This document shows positions 58,576-64,000 of a stretch of 64,000 bases of DNA, in pieces. This DNA comes from an uncultured Ruminococcus sp. Lineage in GTDB: Bacteria; Bacillota; Clostridia; Oscillospirales; Acutalibacteraceae. The notes beneath the pieces were generated by a model, which was given only the letters and a program-made list of their open reading frames with translations, did no database searches and was not told where the DNA came from. The stretch is from assembly GCA_902799245.1 (NCBI GenBank), contig CADBZY010000001.1:1-64000 (forward strand). The letters are read 5' to 3'. Made by a program: the position numbers and the translations under genes. Every line of letters begins with the position of its first letter. Within the stretch, counting starts at the first letter, position 1.

Positions 58576-60219
58576 ATGAGTGACAATTACAGAGGAATTG
58601 ACAACGACGGAACATACAAGAGCCGACATACTTCATCGGGAGGAAGCCGTGCCGGAAGAAGCTCTTCGCAGGGCGCGGGCGAAAGCGGCGCACAGAGCAG
58701 ACCCCGCGGGAGTTCGCAGAATGCACGTCCGACAGGCGGACAAAACAGGAAGGCTCCTTCGGCCAACACGCAGAGAAGTACCCAGAGGAGCACTCGTTCC
58801 TCCGCAGTGGGAAAATATACCGGAGGAAGCGCTCCGTCGGATTCGTCACCGTCCGATAACCGTTCGGGCGGATTCCACGTAAGCATTTCCGAGGACGATT
58901 ATTTTGACGCGGAAACGGCGAAAAAGGAAATGAGCGCGGCAAGGAGAGCCGCCGTTCAGCCGCAGCGCAGTAAAGTCGGCTCGCCTGCCAACCGCAGGCG
59001 CAAGCTCGCGGAAAACGGTAATCCTGCCACCGCCAAGCGCGTTGTCACAGGCAGCATGGGCGATACCTACCAGATAGAAGACGACAGCGTGATGGCTCCC
59101 AAACAGATTCGCAGCAAGCAGAAGTTCATCCGCAAGCGCAACAGAGGATGTATGATAGCGCTTGTCTATTCCGCGGCGGTTCTTTCTATCTCCATTCTGC
59201 TTTCGTATTATCTGATCGTCGGCGTCAATGATATGTTCGCTCTTGTGAAGGACGAGACGGATATTGTGGTGGACGTGCCGAAGGACGCGGATCTCAACGA
59301 GGTAACACGCATTCTGGATGATAATGACGTGGTTGAATATCCCTTCTTTTTCAAGACCTACGCAAAGTTCTCCAAAAAAGCGACGGGCTTCAAGGCGGGC
59401 ACCTTTACCATTAATTCCAAATCTGACTACAATCAGATACTTCAGAAGCTCAGACGTCCTGCCGGAGCCGACAAAAGCACGATTACCGTCACCATTCCGG
59501 AGGGACTTAACGTGCAGCAGATCGCAACGCTCATGGAGGACAACAGCGTCTGCGACGCGGAGAACTTCCTGAAATCCGCGCAGGAAGTCAAGTTTACCCA
59601 GAAATTTATGTCCAAAGTCAACACCAAGAACAAGAAGCGCACCTACAAGGTGGAAGGCTTCCTGTTCCCGGATACCTACAACTTCTACCTCAACGAAGGC
59701 TCGGTGAACGCCATTAACCGTCTGCTCAATGAGTATGAAAGACACTGGACGTCAGAATACGATGCACAGGCGAATAAGATCGGCATGAGTATGGACGAGG
59801 TTATCACACTGGCTTCCATCGTGGAACGTGAGGCGAGCAAATCCGACCAGAGAATGATCATCGCGTCCGTCTTCTACAACCGACTGCACAACAGCAGGGG
59901 AACGGGCGGAAAGCTTCAGTCGGATGCTACCCGCTGGTATCCTTACGCGACCAAGAAGGAACTGCTTGCTTCGGATAAGCTGACGCAGGAGGAAAAGGAC
60001 GACTGGATCAATAACAACAAGGGCGTGTGCGATACCTACCGTCTGAAGGGACTCCCGCCCAGCCCGATCTGCAACCCGAGTATTGACTCCATTGAAGCGG
60101 TTCTTTATCACGACAAGACCAACTATTACTACTTCTGTTCCGATGCGAAGGGCAACTTCTACGCGGCAGCGACCCTCGCGGAGCATAACAGAAATCTGAA
60201 GAAGGCAGGACTGGCATAA
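58576..60219 (+). CDS. mltG: endolytic transglycosylase MltG with long disordered N-terminus
   Basis: 547 aa. Residues 1-180 are Ser/Arg/Gly-rich low complexity. One membrane segment follows (about 192-216), then a LysM-like and a YceG catalytic domain (about 230-547). The catalytic Glu lies in LASIVEREA; GFLFPDTYNF and LQSDATRWYP are typical. MltG cuts nascent glycan strands as they leave the membrane. The tail of basic, disordered sequence in the cytoplasm is much longer than in E. coli MltG. ATG with GGGGAGGT upstream. The terminator at 60256 ends the operon. Confidence 0.94.
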   Translation: MSDNYRGIDNDGTYKSRHTSSGGSRAGRSSSQGAGESGAQSRPRGSSQNARPTGGQNRKAPSANTQRSTQRSTRSSAVGKYTGGSAPSDSSPSDNRSGGFHVSISEDDYFDAETAKKEMSAARRAAVQPQRSKVGSPANRRRKLAENGNPATAKRVVTGSMGDTYQIEDDSVMAPKQIRSKQKFIRKRNRGCMIALVYSAAVLSISILLSYYLIVGVNDMFALVKDETDIVVDVPKDADLNEVTRILDDNDVVEYPFFFKTYAKFSKKATGFKAGTFTINSKSDYNQILQKLRRPAGADKSTITVTIPEGLNVQQIATLMEDNSVCDAENFLKSAQEVKFTQKFMSKVNTKNKKRTYKVEGFLFPDTYNFYLNEGSVNAINRLLNEYERHWTSEYDAQANKIGMSMDEVITLASIVEREASKSDQRMIIASVFYNRLHNSRGTGGKLQSDATRWYPYATKKELLASDKLTQEEKDDWINNNKGVCDTYRLKGLPPSPICNPSIDSIEAVLYHDKTNYYYFCSDAKGNFYAAATLAEHNRNLKKAGLA

Positions 60220-60255
60220 TCCTTCCGGTGACCTGAAAGCAATTTAATCAGAACT

Positions 60256-60298
60256 GGCGGCGCATAGGCTTTTGACAAGCTCCTGCGCCGCTTTTTTT
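60256..60298 (+). terminator. terminator after mltG
   Basis: GCGGCGCA pairs with TGCGCCGC, followed by TTTTTTT. Confidence 0.85.
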
Positions 60299-60319
60299 CG
60301 GACTTTTTACATCTTATAC

Positions 60320-60348
60320 TTGCAATATGACAGGACGTTTGCTATAAT
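60320..60348 (+). promoter_or_regulatory. promoter of the oxidoreductase-amylase fusion gene
   Basis: TTGCAA (60320-60325), a 17-nt spacer, TATAAT (60343-60348). Confidence 0.65.
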
Positions 60349-60428
60349 AGTTATCGCGTCACAGAAAAATCACTTTATCGGTTTAATTTGTGATGAGTTT
60401 TATGTCTATATATCAAGGTGGGTTTAAA

Positions 60429-62912
60429 ATGATGTGTCTGAGGAACACAAAAAACGGGAAAAATGGCAAGAAGTACCGCTGGGGCATCGTCGGTACCGGA
60501 AGAATGGCACATACCTTCGCCCGTGCGCTTGCGCTGACAGAGAACGCCGAGATAACCGCAGTCTGTTCACGTACCCTGAAAAAAGCGCAGAAGTTCGCAA
60601 AGGAAGTCAAGGCAGCAGCGGCCTATGACAGCGTTATGGAGCTTGCGTCGGATGAAAATGTGGACATCGTCTACATCTGCACGCCTCACACCGATCACGC
60701 CGACAGTTCGCTTGCGGCGATCGCCTGCGGAAAGGCAGTGCTCTGCGAAAAGCCGATGGCGCTTAACGCCTGGCAGGCCAAGGCCGTCATTGACGCGGCG
60801 AAGGAAAACAATGTGTTCTTTATGGAAGGCATGTGGACACGGTTTAATCCGGCGGTCGTCACCGCGAAGGAATGGATAGATGAAGGATTGATCGGCGACG
60901 TGAAGGAGGTCAACGCCTCATTTTTCGGCAAGACAAAATACGATACCTCTAACCGCGTTATATCCTTTGAGCTTGGCGGCGGCGCGCTGCTCGACATAGG
61001 TGTTTACAATATCTTTCTGGCCCAGTGGCTTTTGGGCGGCAGACCCGGCGACATCAGATCGCTTGTCAACCACTGTGAAAACGGCATCGACTGGCAGTCG
61101 GCCGCCGTCATGAAATTCTACAACGGCGGCACCGCTTCTGTTTCGTGCGGATTTGAATACAGCGCTATCCACGCCGAAATCACCGGCACCAAAGGCGTCA
61201 TCATGATTCCCGACTTTGTGTGGGCCAATTCGGCGTATGCTGTCAGGGAAAAAAAGATTATCCGTGAATACAGCGATTCCGACAGCAACGAAAAGAAATA
61301 CGGCTGTGAGATACGCCATGTCATGCAGTGTCTTGACGAAGGTCTTACCGAATCGCCCATGTACCCGACCTGGATGTCCTTTGATATTCTGGATACCTGC
61401 GACAGACTGCGCGCCGACTGGCATCAGGTTTATCCGGGAGACAATCACATTCCCGCCTTTCCCGAAAAACCGGTCAGGCCTGCAGTGAGCGCCAATGACA
61501 AAACGGAAGAAGCTCCGGCGCAGGTTGTGACGGAAAAGCAGCCAGAGCTGCCGAAGGTGCCGAAGGCCGCTGCTTTGAGCAAAGCGCCCGACTGGTACCG
61601 CGACGCTGCGTTTTATCATATCTATCCTCTCGGTTTCTGCGGCGAGAACCGTTTCAATGATTTTACGGCACAGCCGACCGGAAAGATCAGAAAGGTAATT
61701 CCCTTTGTCAAGCATCTCAGAAGGATTGGCGCTAACGCTGTCTATTTTGGGCCGGTTTTTGAATCCACCAAGCACGGCTATGACACCGCCGACTACAGAG
61801 TGATAGACCGCCGTCTCGGCACAAACCGGGATTTTGCGGATGTTTGCTCAGAACTGCACAAAAACGGCATCAAGGTTGTGCTCGATGGCGTGTTCAATCA
61901 TGTGGGCAGAGATTTCTGGGCGTTCAGGGACGTAAAGCAGCACAAATGGAACTCCGCGTATAAGGATTGGTTCAATATAAAATTTGACGGCAATTCCAAC
62001 TATAACGACGGCTTCTGGTACGAGGGCTGGGAAGGCTATTACGACCTCGTCAAGCTCAACCTGCGCAATTCCGACGTAAAGCAGCATATATTCAGCTGCA
62101 TAGAAGGATGGGTCAATGAATTCGGTATCGACGGACTGCGGCTCGATGTGGCTTACTGTCTCGACCGCGATTTCCTGCGTGAACTTCACAACTTCTGTAA
62201 GAGCAGATGGAATGATTTCTTCCTTCTGGGCGAATGTCTGCACGGGGATTACAATACCTGGTGCAATGACGCTATGCTCGATTCGGTGACGAATTACGAG
62301 TGCTACAAGGGACTGTATTCGTCCTTCAACTGCGCCAACATGCACGAGATAGGATATTCCCTCAACCGCCAGTTCGCTGACGAGCAGTGGACGATCTACA
62401 AGGGCAAAAATCTCTACTGCTTTGCCGACAATCACGATGTAACGCGTATTGCTTCCATTCTTACCGACAAGAGCAATCTTCCTCTCGTTTATTCTCTGCT
62501 CTTTGCCATGCCCGGAATACCTTCGGTGTATTATGGCAGCGAATTCGGCACAGAAGCGCAGAAAAGCCAGGGTGACGACGCGCTTCGTCCGGAATTTTCC
62601 GAGGAGCAGGCGGAAAGCGGATGGAATACGCTGTCGGCGCATATCAGCCGGCTGTATTCGGTGAGAGAGTCGTCTCCCGCGCTTTGCCGCGGAGGATACA
62701 AGCAGCTTCACATCAATTCCAAGCAGCTTGTTTTTCTCAGACAGTTTGAAGGCGAGCGGGTGATTTTCGCCCTAAATATGGATGACGCACCTTACACGGC
62801 GCATTTTGACGCCGGGGCAGGCAGCGGCACCGATCTCCTTACAGGTCAGAGCGTCAGCTTCGGCGGCGGTCTGAATCTCCCCGCCCAAACCGCCTACATT
62901 ATCAGACTGTAA
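60429..62912 (+). CDS. fusion of a Gfo/Idh/MocA oxidoreductase and a GH13 alpha-amylase domain
   Basis: About 827 aa, no signal peptide, so cytoplasmic. Residues 15-345 form a Gfo/Idh/MocA dehydrogenase: Rossmann GIVGTGRMA, ICTPHTDH, CEKPMALN and EGMWTRFNP are in order. A Pro/Ala/Glu-rich linker (346-387) joins a GH13 barrel (388-827). Its four regions are DGVFNHVG, GLRLDVA (nucleophile Asp573), GECLHGD (acid Glu602) and FADNHDVTR (Asp670). All catalytic residues are there, so both halves look active. The start is ATG 60429, with AAGGTGG upstream; an in-frame ATG at 60390 lacks one. The link of sugar oxidation-reduction to alpha-glucan cleavage in one chain is unusual. Substrate unknown. Confidence 0.9.
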   Translation: MMCLRNTKNGKNGKKYRWGIVGTGRMAHTFARALALTENAEITAVCSRTLKKAQKFAKEVKAAAAYDSVMELASDENVDIVYICTPHTDHADSSLAAIACGKAVLCEKPMALNAWQAKAVIDAAKENNVFFMEGMWTRFNPAVVTAKEWIDEGLIGDVKEVNASFFGKTKYDTSNRVISFELGGGALLDIGVYNIFLAQWLLGGRPGDIRSLVNHCENGIDWQSAAVMKFYNGGTASVSCGFEYSAIHAEITGTKGVIMIPDFVWANSAYAVREKKIIREYSDSDSNEKKYGCEIRHVMQCLDEGLTESPMYPTWMSFDILDTCDRLRADWHQVYPGDNHIPAFPEKPVRPAVSANDKTEEAPAQVVTEKQPELPKVPKAAALSKAPDWYRDAAFYHIYPLGFCGENRFNDFTAQPTGKIRKVIPFVKHLRRIGANAVYFGPVFESTKHGYDTADYRVIDRRLGTNRDFADVCSELHKNGIKVVLDGVFNHVGRDFWAFRDVKQHKWNSAYKDWFNIKFDGNSNYNDGFWYEGWEGYYDLVKLNLRNSDVKQHIFSCIEGWVNEFGIDGLRLDVAYCLDRDFLRELHNFCKSRWNDFFLLGECLHGDYNTWCNDAMLDSVTNYECYKGLYSSFNCANMHEIGYSLNRQFADEQWTIYKGKNLYCFADNHDVTRIASILTDKSNLPLVYSLLFAMPGIPSVYYGSEFGTEAQKSQGDDALRPEFSEEQAESGWNTLSAHISRLYSVRESSPALCRGGYKQLHINSKQLVFLRQFEGERVIFALNMDDAPYTAHFDAGAGSGTDLLTGQSVSFGGGLNLPAQTAYIIRL

Positions 62913-62933
62913 CCCTTCACATGAATAATATCA

Positions 62934-62966
62934 GGTTGAAGGGTGAAGGTAGGAGGTTGAAGGTCA
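62934..62966 (+). repeat. GGTTGAAGGGTGAAGG-type heptad repeat, left copy
   Basis: GGTTGAAGGGTGAAGGT then GGAGGTTGAAGGT: purine-rich units of about 7 nt of the form TTGAAGG/GTGAAGG. An inverted, longer copy lies at 63148-63185. Confidence 0.7.
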
Positions 62967-63000
62967 CGGTTTTGTCATCTTAACTTCTTCAAAGCAAAGT

Positions 63001-63057
63001 AAAACAGCGGTCGGGTTCAGCATTGCGGAAAATGTCTGAACCTGACCGCTGTTATTG
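63001..63057. terminator. hairpin terminator between the fusion gene and the flavodiiron gene
   Basis: AACAGCGGTC pairs with GACCGCTGTT, and inner GGTTCAG with CTGAACC. A T tract is clearer on the minus strand, so it probably ends the flavodiiron transcript, and perhaps both. Confidence 0.7.
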
Positions 63058-63147
63058 TATTGAATGAAGTCCGAAAAAAATAGGGAAGTATTTTTAATCA
63101 CATATGAGGTAAAATAATGAAGAAATTAGTGAAGAATAACAAGTGCT

Positions 63148-63185
63148 ACCTCAACCTTCACCCTTCACCCTTCAACCTTCACCCT
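63148..63185 (-). repeat. heptad repeat, right (inverted) copy
   Basis: The plus strand reads units of CCTTCAA, CCTTCAC and CTTCACC, about five in tandem, the reverse complement of the left copy at 62934. It abuts the stop codon of the flavodiiron gene. The 182 bases between the copies hold the hairpin and no convincing gene. Confidence 0.7.
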
Positions 63186-64000
63186 ATTTTATCAGTTCGT
63201 CGGCAAGGGTTGCCATTGCTTCGGGGATTTCGCCCTTGAGGGAGGATTTGATGGAGACAACGGTATCGAGAACCTTGACGTTTTTCATGCCTTCCAGCTG
63301 TGCCTTCATCAGCTTTGCAGCGGCAGGCGCCCATGTGCCGTTTTCCATCAGACCGACCGTGCGCTTCTGGTAGTCCTTTGCCTTGAGCTGATTTAAGAAT
63401 CTCTCCATCGGCGGGAATACGCCCATGTTGTAGGTCGAGCAGGCGAGTACCATTCTGTCATAACGGAAAGCGTCTTCCACCGCTTCGGCGATGTCGTCAC
63501 GGGAGAGGTCGGTGATGGCGACCTTCGGAGCGCCCTTGCTTTCCAGAAGCTCTTTCAGCTGCATGGCGGCGGCGGCTGTATTGCCGTGGATGGAGGCGTA
63601 TGCGATGAAGATTCCCTTGTCCTCCGGCTCGAAGCTGCTCCAGACGCGGTATTTATCGATGTAGTATGCGAGGTTTTCGGTGAGAATGGGACCGTGCAGC
63701 GGGCAGATCACCTGAACGTCCATCGTGTCGAGCTTCTTGATCACTGCCTGTACCTGCGAACCGTATTTGCCGACGATGTTGAAGTAATAGCGGCGTGCTT
63801 CACATGCCCAGTCCTCGTCGGTGTCGAGCATGCCGAATTTGCCGAAAGCGTCGGCGGTGAAAAACACATTGTCGCCGCTCACATAGGTCATCATTACCTC
63901 AGGCCAGTGCACCATGGGCGCCATTGTGAATTTGAGTGTATTGGTGCCGAGTTCCAGGGTGTCGCCTTCCTTGACGACGATCTTTCTGTCGGAGATGTCG
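63184..64000 (-). CDS. A-type flavoprotein (flavodiiron protein), 5' end beyond the window
   Basis: About 272 C-terminal residues are visible; the frame is open to the window edge. The first part is the end of the metallo-beta-lactamase-like diiron domain (MVHWPEVMMTYVSGDNVFFTADAFG, CPLHGPIL with a metal His). A flavodoxin domain follows (IFIAYASIHGNTAAAAMQL binds the FMN phosphate; STYNMGVFPPM and GLMENGTWAP). Flavodiiron proteins reduce O2 to water or NO to N2O and protect anaerobes. An ATG at 63924 is internal, since coding sequence continues upstream. Confidence 0.92.
   Translation of the reverse strand, partial: DISDRKIVVKEGDTLELGTNTLKFTMAPMVHWPEVMMTYVSGDNVFFTADAFGKFGMLDTDEDWACEARRYYFNIVGKYGSQVQAVIKKLDTMDVQVICPLHGPILTENLAYYIDKYRVWSSFEPEDKGIFIAYASIHGNTAAAAMQLKELLESKGAPKVAITDLSRDDIAEAVEDAFRYDRMVLACSTYNMGVFPPMERFLNQLKAKDYQKRTVGLMENGTWAPAAAKLMKAQLEGMKNVKVLDTVVSIKSSLKGEIPEAMATLADELIK

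Noticed and set aside
63118-63400. Small plus-strand frame starting MKKLVKNNK with a GAGG upstream
   Set aside because: It runs through the heptad repeat and then antisense to the flavodiiron gene; the SD-like match is probably chance.

Overview
The window looks like chromosome from a spore-forming, low-to-moderate-GC Firmicute of the class Clostridia, most likely Ruminococcaceae/Oscillospiraceae. The reasons are the yabP-yabQ-divIC-S1 sporulation/division cluster, formate-THF ligase and acetate kinase for anaerobic fermentation, a flavodiiron protein, TTG/GTG starts behind strong AGGAGG-type Shine-Dalgarno (SD) sites, many TTGACA-17-TATAAT promoters, a T-box leader, and large secreted proteins with BspA-like leucine-rich and Ig-like repeats. 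No species is claimed.

Layout. 1-646: tail of an rRNA operon (23S 3' end, tRNA-Lys, tRNA-Glu, 5S rRNA, tRNA-Asn). 0.7-4.2 kb: a P-loop protein with an AAC(6')-like acetyltransferase, a lipoprotein, RadC and a ComEA-like protein. 4.2-6.7 kb (minus): a penicillin-binding protein behind a catalytically degenerate C39-like protein. 6.9-8.7 kb: yabP, yabQ, divIC, S1 protein. 8.8-10.9 kb: an amidohydrolase overlapping an orphan class I fumarase alpha subunit. 11-15.4 kb: hpf, a cell-wall amidase, an SH3/M23 peptidase and a membrane protein. 15.4-22.4 kb (minus): a long operon fhs-tsaE-tsaB-glycerophosphotransferase-[MTase-restriction enzyme]-rpiB-dut, with an AT-rich R-M cassette inside it. 22.6-32.5 kb: an FtsW/RodA protein and a stretch rich in exported proteins (LRR/Ig protein, two tandem SH3/serine-hydrolase paralogues, a zinc-ribbon/Ig protein) around divergent ackA and tmcAL. 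32.6-38.6 kb (minus): purB, purF, proC, plsY and a diacylglycerol glycosyltransferase. 38.8-45 kb: a giant LRR/Big_2 surface protein, a prokaryotic RING-like membrane protein, galU and an acidic-tailed membrane protein. 45.1-52.5 kb: T-box-valS, folC, a degenerate RadC paralogue, an rRNA m5C methyltransferase and a lipoprotein. 52.5-60.3 kb: class I LysRS with an OB-fold tail, tmk, DUF2156 and GNAT proteins, a DJ-1 protein, 5-formyl-THF cyclo-ligase and mltG. 60.3-64 kb: a Gfo/Idh oxidoreductase fused to a GH13 amylase, a heptad-repeat spacer, and a truncated flavodiiron gene.

Themes. Many genes serve the envelope (PBP, FtsW/RodA, DivIC, amidase, M23, MltG, glycerophosphotransferase, PlsY, diacylglycerol glycosyltransferase, GalU). 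A second group is one-carbon and purine metabolism (fhs, folC, 5-FCL, purB, purF, tmk, dut). A third is tRNA biology (tsaE/tsaB, tmcAL, class I lysS, valS). Most striking are the oxidoreductase-GH13 fusion, the R-M cassette with an SNase-like methyltransferase tail, two degenerate-active-site paralogues (C39-like and RadC-like), a 14-bp hairpin masking the PBP ribosome-binding site, and an Ig-like module shared by two otherwise different proteins.

All family names come from reading the translations; no database search was run. Start codons were moved from the longest open frame where SD position or a promoter argued for it.
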